Notes: generated by a model from the letters alone, not told the origin. A stretch of 64,000 bases of DNA from Pseudomonas fluorescens (GCF_000967965.1 NZ_LACC01000004.1:1-64000); one strand, 5' to 3'. Counted from the first letter of the stretch, positions 8,333-17,646 are shown. Translations and numbers: made by a program.

Positions 8333-9634
8333 GTGGAAGCACATCTGTTGGAATGGCTGAACCTGAGCGTGCGCTGGGTTCACATGATTACTGGCGTGGC
8401 CTGGATCGGTGCGTCGTTCTATTTCGTATGGCTGGAAAACAACCTCAACCGGGTCAACCCGAAAAACGGTCTGGCTGGCGATTTGTGGGCAATCCACGGT
8501 GGCGGTATCTACCACCTGGAAAAATACAAACTGGCTCCACCGACCATGCCGGACAACCTGCACTGGTTCAAATGGGAAGCCTACTTCACGTGGATGTCGG
8601 GTATCGCGCTGCTGTGCGTGGTGTTCTACTCCAACCCGACGCTCTACCTGCTGGCTCCGGGCAGCTCCCTGAGCGGTCCTGAAGGCGTAGCCATCGGTAT
8701 CGGCTCGCTGTTCATCGGCTGGTTCATCTACTCCTTCCTGTGCGACTCGGCCCTGGGCAAACGCCCTGCCCTGCTCGGCGGAATCCTGTTCGTCCTGATC
8801 ATCGGCGCGGCCTACGGCTTCAGCAAGGTGTTCAGCGGTCGGGGTGCGTACCTGCACGTTGGCGCGATCATCGGCACCATCATGGTCGGCAACGTGTTCC
8901 GCATCATCATGCCGGCGCAACGCGCACTGGTAGCGGCGATTGCCGAGAACCGCACGCCCGATCCGGCATTGCCGGCCAAAGGCCTGCTGCGTTCACGTCA
9001 CAACAACTACTTCACCTTGCCAGTGCTGTTCATCATGATCAGCAACCACTTCCCGAGCACCTACGGCAGCCAGTACAACTGGTTGATCCTGGCCGGGATC
9101 GCGGTACTGGCAGTGTTGGTGCGTCACTACTTCAACACCCGTCACGACAGCCACAAGTTTGCCTGGACCCTGCCTGTGGCAGCCGTCGGCATGATCAGCC
9201 TGGCTTACGTCACCGGCCCTGCGCCGTTGAACAGCCCGGAAGTGGCCAAGGCACCCGCCAAGATCGAATACCAGCCGCTGCCGGAAACAGCAGTGGGCGG
9301 TGGTTTGAAACCGGCTGAAGCCAAACCTGCAGAAGCGCCTGCCGCCGCACCGGCGCAAGCGTCCAACGCCGGCCCTGGCTTTGACAAAGTGCACAGCGTG
9401 ATTCAGGAACGTTGCGCGGTTTGCCACTCGGCCAAGCCGACCAGCCCGCTGTTCAGTGCGGCCCCTGCCGGTGTGATGTTTGACACCCCCGAACAGATCC
9501 GTCAGAACGCACCGCGGATTCAGGCGCAAGCCGTCACCAGCCAGATCATGCCACTGGGCAATATCACGCAGATGACCCAGCAGGAACGTGACCTGATCGG
9601 TGCCTGGATTGTGCAGGGAGCCCAGACCAATTAA
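8333..9634 (+). CDS. puuD: Membrane urate hydroxylase PuuD with C-terminal cytochrome c
   Basis: A 433-aa integral membrane protein that oxidises urate to 5-hydroxyisourate without free oxygen chemistry of classical uricase. About eight hydrophobic segments occupy residues 10-300 (opening WLNLSVRWVHMITGVAWIGASFYFVWLENNLN), followed by an Ala/Pro-rich linker and a cytochrome c domain with a haem site Cys361-Ala-Val-Cys364-His365. The start is GTG at 8333 behind GAGGTAAAG. The haem domain implies electrons pass to the respiratory chain. It supplies the substrate of HiuH, so the pathway urate to glyoxylate is complete in this window. Confidence 0.93.
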   Translation: MEAHLLEWLNLSVRWVHMITGVAWIGASFYFVWLENNLNRVNPKNGLAGDLWAIHGGGIYHLEKYKLAPPTMPDNLHWFKWEAYFTWMSGIALLCVVFYSNPTLYLLAPGSSLSGPEGVAIGIGSLFIGWFIYSFLCDSALGKRPALLGGILFVLIIGAAYGFSKVFSGRGAYLHVGAIIGTIMVGNVFRIIMPAQRALVAAIAENRTPDPALPAKGLLRSRHNNYFTLPVLFIMISNHFPSTYGSQYNWLILAGIAVLAVLVRHYFNTRHDSHKFAWTLPVAAVGMISLAYVTGPAPLNSPEVAKAPAKIEYQPLPETAVGGGLKPAEAKPAEAPAAAPAQASNAGPGFDKVHSVIQERCAVCHSAKPTSPLFSAAPAGVMFDTPEQIRQNAPRIQAQAVTSQIMPLGNITQMTQQERDLIGAWIVQGAQTN

Positions 9635-9643
9635 TCGTTAAAA

Positions 9644-9714
9644 GCTTCGCAAGCAGGCTCGCTCCCACAGGTTTTGCATGGCCTGTGTGGGAGCGGGCTT
9701 GCCCGCGAATGGCC
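9644..9714. repeat. REPIN after puuD (GTGGGAGCGAGC family)
   Basis: TTCGCAAGCAGGCTCGCTCC and the inverted GGAGCGGGCTTGCCCGCGAA, with both arms slightly diverged. Confidence 0.85.
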
Positions 9715-9798
9715 GCAAAGCGGCCCACCTGATTCGAATACAGCTGCCAGTAGCACTGCAGCTGTAAATCACAAGAATAAAAAGATCCGAGGTGTTGC

Positions 9799-11157
9799 AT
9801 GTCCGAGCTATCCGAAGCGCGCATCCCCGACGCACCCGCCATTCAGCGTTTGCCCCTCTTGCAACTGATCCTGGTCGGTTTGCAACATGTTCTGCTGATG
9901 TACGGTGGTGCCATCGCGGTACCGCTGATCATCGGACAGGCCGCTGGCCTGAGTCGTGAAGAAATCGCCTTCCTGATCAACGCCGACCTGCTGGTTGCGG
10001 GTATCGCCACCATCGTCCAGTCCCTCGGCATCGGCCCCATGGGCATTCGCATGCCGGTGATGATGGGCGCCAGTTTCGCCGCCGTCGGCAGCATGGTCGC
10101 CATGGCCGGCATGCCCGGTATCGGCCTGCAAGGGATCTTCGGCGCGACCATTGCCGCCGGGTTCTTTGGCATGATCATCGCCCCGTTCATGTCCAAGGTC
10201 GTGCGCTTCTTCCCGCCGCTGGTGACCGGTACGGTCATCACCTCGATCGGTTTGTCGCTGTTCCCCGTGGCCGTCAACTGGGCCGGTGGCGGTACCAGCG
10301 CCGCTCAATTCGGTTCACCGATCTACCTGACCATCGCCGCACTGGTACTGGGCACCATCTTGCTGGTGCACCGTTTCATGCGCGGCTTCTGGGTCAATAT
10401 TTCCGTGCTGATCGGCATGTGCCTGGGCTATGTACTCTGCGGCCTGCTCGGCATGGTCGACCTCAGTGGCATGGCTCAGGCGCCATGGCTGCAATTCGTC
10501 ACGCCGCTGCACTTCGGCATGCCGAAATTCGAACTCGCGCCGATCCTGTCGATGTGCCTGGTGGTGGTGATCATTTTCGTCGAGTCCACCGGAATGTTTC
10601 TGGCGCTGGGCAAGATCACCGGCCAGGAAGTCTGCCCACGGATGCTGCGTCGCGGCTTGTTGTGCGATGCCGGCGCCTCGTTCTTCGCCGGATTCTTCAA
10701 CACCTTCACCCACTCATCCTTCGCCCAGAACATCGGCCTGGTGCAGATGACCGGCGTGCGCTGTCGTTCGGTGACCATCGTTGCCGGCGGTTTGCTGATC
10801 GTCCTGAGCCTGCTGCCAAAGGCCGCATTCCTGGTAGCGTCGATTCCTCCGGCAGTACTGGGCGGCGCAGCGATTGCGATGTTCGGCATGGTCGCCGCCA
10901 CCGGGATCAAGATTCTCCAGGAAGCCGACATCGGTGACCGTCGCAACCAGTTGCTGGTGGCGGTGAGCATCGGCATGGGCCTGATCCCGGTTGTACGCCC
11001 GGAGTTTTTCGCCCACCTGCCCGTGTGGATAAGCCCGATCACCCACAGTGGCATCGCCATGGCCACCCTCAGCGCGCTGACGCTGAACCTGCTGTTCAAC
11101 ATCCTTGGTGGCGCCGAACGCGCGGCCATTAACGACTGCCACGCTCACACTCATTGA
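9799..11157 (+). CDS. NCS2-family urate/xanthine permease (UraA/XanQ/UacT branch)
   Basis: A 452-aa nucleobase:cation symporter with about 12-14 membrane segments. It opens LILVGLQHVLLMYGGAIAVPLIIG, the QHVL-GGAIAVPL signature of the XanQ/UacT branch; GPMGIRMPVMMGASFAAVGSM and GLCxxNTFTHSSFAQNIGLVQMTGVRCRSV-like stretches in the second half match the substrate-site and NAT-motif regions. Placement directly after puuD favours urate or xanthine over uracil. It is a different branch from the AzgA-like carrier at 2085. Confidence 0.9.
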   Translation: MSELSEARIPDAPAIQRLPLLQLILVGLQHVLLMYGGAIAVPLIIGQAAGLSREEIAFLINADLLVAGIATIVQSLGIGPMGIRMPVMMGASFAAVGSMVAMAGMPGIGLQGIFGATIAAGFFGMIIAPFMSKVVRFFPPLVTGTVITSIGLSLFPVAVNWAGGGTSAAQFGSPIYLTIAALVLGTILLVHRFMRGFWVNISVLIGMCLGYVLCGLLGMVDLSGMAQAPWLQFVTPLHFGMPKFELAPILSMCLVVVIIFVESTGMFLALGKITGQEVCPRMLRRGLLCDAGASFFAGFFNTFTHSSFAQNIGLVQMTGVRCRSVTIVAGGLLIVLSLLPKAAFLVASIPPAVLGGAAIAMFGMVAATGIKILQEADIGDRRNQLLVAVSIGMGLIPVVRPEFFAHLPVWISPITHSGIAMATLSALTLNLLFNILGGAERAAINDCHAHTH

Positions 11158-11244
11158 TCTGACGGATAACCAAGGGGGCCTGCCTGTGGCCAGCCCCCTG
11201 GCCACAACCTGCGCCTCAAAAATAAAAACAAGAGGGAGCAACAG

Positions 11245-12030
11245 ATGATTCGGACACAAACCAACGTGTTGTTGAGTGGTGGCCTGCTGGCCGCGAGTCA
11301 AGCCATGGCCGGCGATCTACTGCTGTGGCAGACCAACAGCCTGAGCTACCTGTACGGCAAGAACTTCGCGATCAACCCGGCGATCCAGCAGACGATCACC
11401 TTCGAACACGCCGACCGCTGGAAGTACGGCGACAACTTCATGTTCATCGACAGCACCTGGTACAACGGCGAGCAAGACCGCAACAAAGGGGCTCACGCCT
11501 ATTACGGCGAATTCAGCCCACGCCTCTCCTTCGGCAAAATCCTCGACCGCCGTTTCGAATTCGGCCCGATCAAGGACGTGCTGCTGGCCATGACCTACGA
11601 GAACGGCGAAGACGACACCGAGGCCTACCTGATTGGCCCCGGTTTCGACCTCGCGGTACCGGGCTTCAACTTTTTCACCCTGAACTTCTATTACCGCCAG
11701 ACCGAAGGTTCGCGCCCTGGCGATGATGTCTGGCAAATCAGTCCGGCCTGGTCCTACACCCTGCCACTGGGCAACTCGAACCTGTTGATCGACGGCTACA
11801 TCGACTGGGTGGTGGATAACGACCAGAACGCCCGCGGCACCTATCACGCCAACCTGCACTTCAACCCGCAGATCAAATACGACCTGGGCAAAGCCCTGGG
11901 CTGGCGCGAGAAACAGGTGTATGTCGGCACCGAATACAGCTACTGGAAGGACAAATACGGCGTCCAGGACAGCTCCCGTTTCAATACCAATGAAAACACC
12001 GCCAGCCTGCTGGTAAAGGTGCACTTCTAA
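11245..12030 (+). CDS. Tsx/OmpK-family outer-membrane nucleoside channel, copy 1
   Basis: A 261-aa outer-membrane beta-barrel with a signal peptide ending ASQAMA-GD. It carries LLWQTNSLSYLYGK, FEFGPIKDVLLAMTYE, YLIGPGFDLAVPGF and a terminal Phe (LLVKVHF) as expected for porin assembly. The family includes Tsx, the nucleoside-specific channel. The ATG at 11245 follows GAGGGAGC. It sits after the purine permease and so probably lets purines or nucleosides cross the outer membrane. A close paralogue follows at 12408. Confidence 0.88.
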   Translation: MIRTQTNVLLSGGLLAASQAMAGDLLLWQTNSLSYLYGKNFAINPAIQQTITFEHADRWKYGDNFMFIDSTWYNGEQDRNKGAHAYYGEFSPRLSFGKILDRRFEFGPIKDVLLAMTYENGEDDTEAYLIGPGFDLAVPGFNFFTLNFYYRQTEGSRPGDDVWQISPAWSYTLPLGNSNLLIDGYIDWVVDNDQNARGTYHANLHFNPQIKYDLGKALGWREKQVYVGTEYSYWKDKYGVQDSSRFNTNENTASLLVKVHF

Positions 12031-12407
12031 TGCTGCCCCGCAACAGTGCCTCAAACCTGTCGTCGGTGCGCCGTTGCGGAGCACTTGAGACCTGGCCGAG
12101 GAGTCAGTATTCTCCGCGGCCGCCCGAATCCGGTTTAAAAAAAAGCCCGGATGTAAAACCTGACCAGAAAGCCAACTTATCCCGGCACTGGCAGGCACCA
12201 AGGCACTCCAAAACCCCTCTCAATCGACCGCTCTTGAGCCGCCGAACGGGAGTTTTTTTGCTTTTTGAAAGCCTTGGCTCAGCTCTTGCTAACAGCACTA
12301 AAGCTGACCGAATGGATGATTTTTTACCGCTACAGAAACAGGCGCCACACCAGAGCGCCGACTTTAAAAAAACAACGTGGAACCACCTACTTTTTGGGAG
12401 CAACCGA
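12031..12407. other. Spacer between the two Tsx-like genes
   Basis: A 377-bp stretch without a supported gene. The long upstream reading frame that joins the second porin gene lacks coding character and contains no plausible start. There is a strong hairpin at 12094-12121 (stem GGCCGAGGAG against CTCCGCGGCC, one mismatch), but no T tract after it. Several A/T runs surround 12130-12380. Confidence 0.5.
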
Positions 12408-13193
12408 ATGAAACGTACGTGCACTAGCCTGATGCTGGCGGGATCATTGCTGGCGGGGGGTCAGGCCATGGCCGGCGACTTGCTGCAATGGCAGAACAAC
12501 AGCCTGAGCTACCTCTATGGCAAGGACTTCCAGGTCAACCCGCGCATCCAGCAGACGGTGACCTTTGAACACGCCGACGGTTGGAAATACGGCGACAACT
12601 TCTTTTTCATCGACAAGATCTTCTACAACGGCAAGGAAGACGCCTTCGCGGGCAAGAACAGCCACTACGGCGAGCTCAGTCCGCGCCTGTCGTTCAACAA
12701 GATCTTCGACCAGAAGTTCGAGTTCGGCCCGATCAAGGACGTCCTGCTGGCCATGACCTACGAGTTCGGTGAAGACGATACCGAGTCCTACCTGATCGGC
12801 CCTGGTTTTGACCTGGCCATCCCGGGCTTCGACTACTTCCAGTTGAACTTCTACAACCGCCACACCGAAGGCGACCGCCCGGGCGACAACATCTGGCAGG
12901 TCACGCCAGTCTGGTCCTACACCATCCCGGTGGGCGGCTCGGACGTGCTGATCGACGGCTTCATGGACTGGGTCGTCGACAACGACGTGAACAAAAAAGG
13001 CGAATACCACGCCAACCTGCACTTCAATCCGCAGGTCAAATACGACCTGGGCAAGGCGTTGAATCTGGGTGCCAAGCAGCTGTACGTCGGTGTCGAGTAT
13101 GACTACTGGAAAAACAAGTACGGTATCGAAGACAGCCAGGGCTTCAAGACCGATCAGAGCGTGACCAGCTTCCTGGTCAAGGTTCACTTCTGA
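12408..13193 (+). CDS. Tsx/OmpK-family outer-membrane nucleoside channel, copy 2
   Basis: A 261-aa paralogue of the gene at 11245, same length and largely the same sequence (LLQWQNNSLSYLYGKDF, FEFGPIKDVLLAMTYEFGEDDTE, terminal VKVHF). The signal peptide is MKRTCTSLMLAGSLLAGGQAMA. The start is the ATG at 12408, after GGGAG; an open frame back to 12030 is not used. Surface-loop differences between the two copies (for example NRHTEGDRPGDN against YRQTEGSRPGDD) may tune specificity. A tandem duplication is the simplest origin. Confidence 0.88.
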   Translation: MKRTCTSLMLAGSLLAGGQAMAGDLLQWQNNSLSYLYGKDFQVNPRIQQTVTFEHADGWKYGDNFFFIDKIFYNGKEDAFAGKNSHYGELSPRLSFNKIFDQKFEFGPIKDVLLAMTYEFGEDDTESYLIGPGFDLAIPGFDYFQLNFYNRHTEGDRPGDNIWQVTPVWSYTIPVGGSDVLIDGFMDWVVDNDVNKKGEYHANLHFNPQVKYDLGKALNLGAKQLYVGVEYDYWKNKYGIEDSQGFKTDQSVTSFLVKVHF

Positions 13194-13198
13194 TTTAA

Positions 13199-13300
13199 GA
13201 AGCTTCGCGAGCAGGCTCGCTCCCACAGTGGAATCTTGTCGAACACAAACTTTGTATACGACGAAAATCCCTGTGGGAGCGAGCCTGCTCGCGAAAGCCT
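13199..13300. repeat. REPIN after the second Tsx-like gene
   Basis: TTCGCGAGCAGGCTCGCTCC and inverted GGAGCGAGCCTGCTCGCGAA, perfect arms around about 55 bp. Confidence 0.9.
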
Positions 13301-13311
13301 CACCACAAGTC

Positions 13312-14484
13312 TCAAACCGAAAGCACAGGCTCTGCCAACCCCAGAAACCGGCACAACTCCCCGCGCTTGGCCAACGCATCCCGTCGCCCCAGTTCGATCA
13401 ATTCGCTGCAATACCCCGCCTCGAACAGCAGATAACTCAGCACCCCCGCCCCGCTGGTCTTGGTCGCACCCGGCCCGCGCAGAAACAGGCGCAATGCCGC
13501 CGGCAATTCCTGGCGATGGCGCGCGGCAATCTCGTCGATCGGCTGGCTCGGTGAAATCACCAATACGTCCACCGGCGCCACGCCCAAAGCACGGATGGGT
13601 GTACCGTCGGGCATCAGGTGACTGAACTGGTTCAGGCGCTGCAACAACTCGATGTCGCTTTCCAGGCTGTCAATGAACGTACTGTTGAGCATGTGCCCAC
13701 CGATCTGCGCCAGAGTCGGCTGCTGACCGGTATAGCTGCGCGGCAAGGGTTGTTGCGGGTCGACTCCACGGGGGTTGCCGCTGACGCCCACCACCAGCAC
13801 CCGACTGGCGCCCAGATGCAACGCAGGGCTGATCGGCGCCGACTGACGCACCGCGCCATCACCGAAATACTCTTCGCCGATTTTCACCGGGGCAAATAGC
13901 AGCGGAATCGCCGAACTGGCGAGTAGATGTTCAACCGACAGTTGGGTGGGAACGCCGATGCGTCGATGGCGCAACCAGGCATCGATCTTGCCGCCGCCCT
14001 GATAGAAGGTGACTGCCTGGCCGGACTCATAACCGAATGCGGTGACCGCCACCGCATGCAACTGTTGCTGTGCGATCGCTTCGGCGATGCCGCCCATATG
14101 CAGCTTGTCGTTGAGCAGATCCCGCAGCGGAGAACTGTTGAGCAGCGCCACCGGCATGTGCCTGCCGATGCCGAGCAAACTGTGGCTGACGAAGCGGCTG
14201 GCCTGGCGGATCACCCCGGGCCAGTCGCTGCGCAATACCAGATGACTGCGAAAGCCCTGCCAGAAGGCCGTCAGGCGTTCGATGGCGTTACGAAAATCCA
14301 TCGCACCGCTGGCGAGGCTGACGGCGTTGATCGCGCCCGCCGAGGTGCCGACGATCACCGGAAACGGATTGCGTGCCCCCGGCGGCAACAATTCGGCAAT
14401 CGCCGCCAGCACCCCAACCTGATAGGCCGCCCGAGCCCCGCCACCGGAAAGAATCAACCCTGTTACCGGTTCAACTGGACTCAT
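13312..14484 (-). CDS. Patatin-like phospholipase
   Basis: A 390-aa lipid acyl hydrolase. The oxyanion-hole motif GGGARAAYQ (about residue 14), the nucleophile elbow GTSAG with Ser48, and the catalytic DGA with Asp209 are all present, so a Ser-Asp dyad enzyme is expected. There is no clear signal peptide or autotransporter domain, so it is probably cytoplasmic or peripheral. It is followed by lpxL in the opposite reading order (lpxL lies upstream, 35 bp away), both on the minus strand, suggesting one operon concerned with lipids. Confidence 0.92.
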   Translation of the reverse strand: MSPVEPVTGLILSGGGARAAYQVGVLAAIAELLPPGARNPFPVIVGTSAGAINAVSLASGAMDFRNAIERLTAFWQGFRSHLVLRSDWPGVIRQASRFVSHSLLGIGRHMPVALLNSSPLRDLLNDKLHMGGIAEAIAQQQLHAVAVTAFGYESGQAVTFYQGGGKIDAWLRHRRIGVPTQLSVEHLLASSAIPLLFAPVKIGEEYFGDGAVRQSAPISPALHLGASRVLVVGVSGNPRGVDPQQPLPRSYTGQQPTLAQIGGHMLNSTFIDSLESDIELLQRLNQFSHLMPDGTPIRALGVAPVDVLVISPSQPIDEIAARHRQELPAALRLFLRGPGATKTSGAGVLSYLLFEAGYCSELIELGRRDALAKRGELCRFLGLAEPVLSV

Positions 14485-14518
14485 CGCAACACTCCATGGT
14501 GCTTGGGAAAACGGTTAC

Positions 14519-15451
14519 TCAACCGCGCTTGGTGTACAGCTTGGGCTCGCCCGGTGGACGGCTCTTGAAGCGGCGGTGAGCCCACAGGTATTGCTCGGGA
14601 TGCTCGCGCAGAACGCTTTCGATCCATTGGTTGATGCGCAGGCAGTCCTCTTCTTCGGTTTCGCCGGGGAAGCCTTCGAGCGGCGCATGGATCACCAGGC
14701 GATAGCCGCTGCCGTCCGCCAAACGCTCCTGGGTGAACGGCACCACCAATGCCTTGCCCAGCCGAGCAAACTTGCTCGTGGCGGTGACGGTCGCGGCCTG
14801 AATGCCGAACAGCGGCACGAAGATGCTTTGCTTGGCGCCGTAGTCCTGATCCGGTGCGTACCAGATCGCCCGGCCCGAACGCAGCAGTTTGAGCATGCCG
14901 CGCACGTCTTCGCGTTCCACCGCCAGCGAATCGAGGTTGTGCCGCTCGCGGCCCTGGCGCTGGATGTAGTCGAACAGCGGATTCTTGTGCTCACGGTACA
15001 TGCCGTCGATGGTGTGCTGCTGACCGAGCAACGCCGCGCCGATTTCCAGCGTCGTGAAGTGCAGGGCCATCAGGATCACGCCCTTGCCCTCACGCTGGGC
15101 CTGCTGCAAATGCTCCAGCCCTTCGATATGAGCGAGACTCGCCAGGCGCTTGCGCGACCACCACCAGCTCATCGCCATCTCAAAGAAAGCGATGCCGGTG
15201 GAGGCGAAGTTCTCCTTGAGCAGGCGTTTGCGTTCGGCGGCGGTTTTTTCCGGAAAACACAGCTCCAGATTGCGCTTGGCAATGCGCCGTCTGTCGCCGG
15301 CGACCCGATACATCAAAGAACCCAGGACACGACCGACCCACAGCAGTGCCGGATACGGCAACTGGACGATCAGCCACAACAGCCCCAGGCCACACCACAG
15401 CGGCCAGAAACGTGGAGATAGAAATGCTTTTCGAAAACGCGGGCGGTCCAT
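14519..15451 (-). CDS. lpxL: Lipid A biosynthesis lauroyl acyltransferase
   Basis: A 310-aa LpxL/HtrB-type enzyme that adds a secondary acyl chain to lipid A at the inner membrane. A hydrophobic anchor at residues 15-45 is followed by the catalytic H-x4-E motif (His131 in HFTTLE) and the DQDYG and PFTQER stretches of the family. The start is the ATG at 15451 (MDRPRFRKAF); an open frame continues far upstream, through the promoter region and antisense to minC, and is rejected. It is divergent from minC. Confidence 0.92.
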   Translation of the reverse strand: MDRPRFRKAFLSPRFWPLWCGLGLLWLIVQLPYPALLWVGRVLGSLMYRVAGDRRRIAKRNLELCFPEKTAAERKRLLKENFASTGIAFFEMAMSWWWSRKRLASLAHIEGLEHLQQAQREGKGVILMALHFTTLEIGAALLGQQHTIDGMYREHKNPLFDYIQRQGRERHNLDSLAVEREDVRGMLKLLRSGRAIWYAPDQDYGAKQSIFVPLFGIQAATVTATSKFARLGKALVVPFTQERLADGSGYRLVIHAPLEGFPGETEEEDCLRINQWIESVLREHPEQYLWAHRRFKSRPPGEPKLYTKRG

Positions 15452-15569
15452 TAATGCTTCCGGAATGACAATGGCCGCGCATTCTACATCGTTCGACCCG
15501 GCTTGCGGCCCGCGGGCGTTCTCGTTATAAGTCTCGGCACTTTTAGTGACAAGTCGTTGTATGCCGACC

Positions 15570-16307
15570 ATGAGCCAAACCGAACCGCTAGACCAAGATC
15601 CCGTGTTCCAGTTGAAGGGCAGCATGCTGGCCATTACGGTGCTGGAACTGGCCCGTAACGACCTCGAAAGCCTTGATCGGCAACTGGCCGCCAAGGTCGC
15701 CCAGGCGCCAAACTTCTTCAGCAACGCGCCACTGGTACTGGCCCTGGACAAACTCCCGGCCAATGAAGGCGCGGTCGATCTGCCCGGGCTGATGCGCGTC
15801 TGCCGCCAGCATGGCCTGCGTACCCTGGCGATCCGCGCCAGCCGCATCGAAGACATTGCCGCCGCCATCGCGGTCGACCTGCCGGTGCTGCCACCGTCCG
15901 GCGCCCGGGAGCGTCCACTGGACCTGACCGAAGGCGAACCGAAGAAAAAACCGGAAAAACCACCCGAGCCGACCATCAAGCCGACGAAAATCATCACCTC
16001 GCCGGTACGCGGTGGCCAGCAGATTTATGCCCAGGGCTGCGATCTGGTGGTGATCTCCTCGGTCAGCCCGGGGGCGGAACTTCTCGCCGATGGCAACATC
16101 CATGTATACGGCCCGATGCGTGGTCGCGTGTTGGCCGGCGTCAAGGGCGACACCAAGGCGCGGATTTTCTGTCAGCAAATGAGTGCTGAACTGATTTCCA
16201 TCGCCGGGCATTACAAGGTTTCCGAAGATCTGCGCCGCGACCCTCTATGGGGTTCGGGTGTGCAGGTCAGCCTGTCCGGCGACGTGTTGAACATCATTCG
16301 GCTTTAA
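15570..16307 (+). CDS. minC: Septum site-determining protein MinC
   Basis: A 245-aa inhibitor of FtsZ assembly. The N-terminal FtsZ-binding domain ([15 protein letters not shown] to about residue 105) is joined by a Pro/Lys-rich linker to the C-terminal beta-helix ([47 protein letters not shown]), which binds MinD. The ATG at 15570 is chosen from two close starts (15561, 15570) because MSQTEP is the usual opening in Pseudomonas. It leads the minCDE group; a 202-bp gap separates it from minD. Confidence 0.96.
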   Translation: MSQTEPLDQDPVFQLKGSMLAITVLELARNDLESLDRQLAAKVAQAPNFFSNAPLVLALDKLPANEGAVDLPGLMRVCRQHGLRTLAIRASRIEDIAAAIAVDLPVLPPSGARERPLDLTEGEPKKKPEKPPEPTIKPTKIITSPVRGGQQIYAQGCDLVVISSVSPGAELLADGNIHVYGPMRGRVLAGVKGDTKARIFCQQMSAELISIAGHYKVSEDLRRDPLWGSGVQVSLSGDVLNIIRL

Positions 16308-16509
16308 CGGATACTGCCGCATTTTCCAAGCATCTCTAAAACGTAGCGAAAACGGCTCAAACGAAGTAGGAAAAAGGCCGAAAGCAGTGTTTACCGGGGG
16401 TAAGCGCCGCTCTAAACCGGATTCCAGCCAAGGCTGTCCGACTGCAGTAGTTTTTCAGGAGATGTTTTTCAGGGACTGAAAAGTCCTTTTTCCTTAGGGG
16501 TGAAACACC

Positions 16510-17322
16510 TTGGCCAAGATTCTCGTGGTTACATCCGGCAAGGGTGGTGTGGGTAAGACCACCACCAGCGCCGCTATCGGTACCGGCCTCGCTCTGCGCG
16601 GCCACAAAACAGTGATCGTCGACTTCGACGTGGGCTTGCGTAACCTCGACCTGATCATGGGTTGCGAGCGCCGCGTGGTGTATGACTTCGTCAACGTGGT
16701 GAACGGCGAAGCCAACCTGCAACAGGCCCTGATCAAAGACAAGCGCCTGGAAAACCTCTACGTGCTGGCCGCCAGCCAGACCCGAGATAAAGACGCGCTG
16801 ACCGTCGAAGGCGTGGAAAAAGTCCTGATGCAACTCAAGGAAGACTTTGAGTTCGTGGTCTGCGACTCCCCGGCAGGCATCGAGAAAGGCGCCCACCTGG
16901 CCATGTACTTCGCCGATGAAGCGATCGTCGTGACCAACCCGGAAGTCTCCTCGGTACGTGACTCCGATCGCATGCTCGGCCTGCTGGCCAGCAAGTCCCG
17001 TCGTGCCGAACGCGGCGAAGACCCGATCAAGGAACACCTGCTGATTACCCGTTATCACCCGGAACGTGTGAGCAAAGGCGAAATGCTCGGCGTAGAAGAC
17101 GTCAAGGAGATCCTTTCGGTGACCCTGCTCGGCGTGATCCCTGAATCCCAGGCGGTGCTCAAGGCATCCAACCAGGGTGTTCCGGTGATTCTCGACGACC
17201 AGAGCGATGCCGGCCAGGCCTACAGCGATACCGTAGATCGCCTGCTGGGCAAGACCGTGGATCATCGATTCCTCGATGTACAGAAGAAGGGATTCTTCGA
17301 GCGCCTGTTTGGAGGCAACTAA
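16510..17322 (+). CDS. minD: Septum site-determining ATPase MinD
   Basis: A 270-aa ParA-type ATPase that oscillates on the membrane and carries MinC. Deviant Walker A is KGGVGKTT at residues 11-18; the ATPase core continues with DFDVGLRNLD and VCDSPAGIE, and the C-terminal amphipathic membrane helix is KKGFFERLFGGN. The start codon is TTG at 16510, preceded by AGGGGTG (16496-16502); no ATG lies nearby that would give the conserved MAKILVVTSGKGG opening. Three bases separate its stop from the minE ATG. Confidence 0.97.
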   Translation: MAKILVVTSGKGGVGKTTTSAAIGTGLALRGHKTVIVDFDVGLRNLDLIMGCERRVVYDFVNVVNGEANLQQALIKDKRLENLYVLAASQTRDKDALTVEGVEKVLMQLKEDFEFVVCDSPAGIEKGAHLAMYFADEAIVVTNPEVSSVRDSDRMLGLLASKSRRAERGEDPIKEHLLITRYHPERVSKGEMLGVEDVKEILSVTLLGVIPESQAVLKASNQGVPVILDDQSDAGQAYSDTVDRLLGKTVDHRFLDVQKKGFFERLFGGN

Positions 17323-17325
17323 GCA

Positions 17326-17580
17326 ATGAACCTTTTTGACTTCTTTCGTGCCAACAAAAAGCAAAGCACCGCGTCGGTAGCGAAAGAGCGTCTACAGATC
17401 ATCGTGGCGCACGAACGCGGCCAACGCAGTACCCCGGACTACCTGCCGGCCTTGCAGAAGGAACTGGTCGAGGTGATCCGCAAGTACGTCAATATCGGGT
17501 CCGATGACGTGCATGTCGCACTGGAAAGCCAGGGCAGTTGCTCGATTCTGGAACTCAATATCACCCTGCCAGATCGCTGA
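17326..17580 (+). CDS. minE: Cell division topological specificity factor MinE
   Basis: An 84-aa protein that stimulates MinD ATPase and confines MinC to the poles. N-terminal membrane-targeting [31 protein letters not shown], then the anti-MinCD helix and the topological specificity domain ([18 protein letters not shown]). Length is normal. It is the last gene of the min operon; a very stable hairpin follows at 17599-17646. Confidence 0.97.
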   Translation: MNLFDFFRANKKQSTASVAKERLQIIVAHERGQRSTPDYLPALQKELVEVIRKYVNIGSDDVHVALESQGSCSILELNITLPDR

Positions 17581-17598
17581 GTCGATCCGCCAGGAGCC

Positions 17599-17646
17599 AC
17601 GGCGGCTCAGGTCCCTTCTGCAACCGGAAGGGACCTGAGCCGCCGT
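17599..17646 (+). terminator. Long perfect hairpin after minE
   Basis: Two 20-base arms (17599-17618 and 17627-17646) are exact reverse complements around an 8-base loop TGCAACCG. There is no T run after it, so intrinsic termination is uncertain; it may stabilise the min mRNA 3' end. It ends 26 bases before the rluA start. Confidence 0.55.

Noticed and set aside
12030..12407. Long frame extending the second Tsx-like gene upstream
   Set aside because: The sequence before 12408 has no signal peptide or coding character, and a proper signal peptide begins at 12408.
13251..13260. TTTGTATACG near 13251 as another purine operator
   Set aside because: It lies inside a REPIN centre, matches only part of the palindrome and no purine gene follows.
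15452..15997. N-terminal extension of lpxL antisense to minC
   Set aside because: The extension reads antisense through minC, has low-complexity Ser/Arg/Gly sequence and no domain; the conserved opening begins at 15451.
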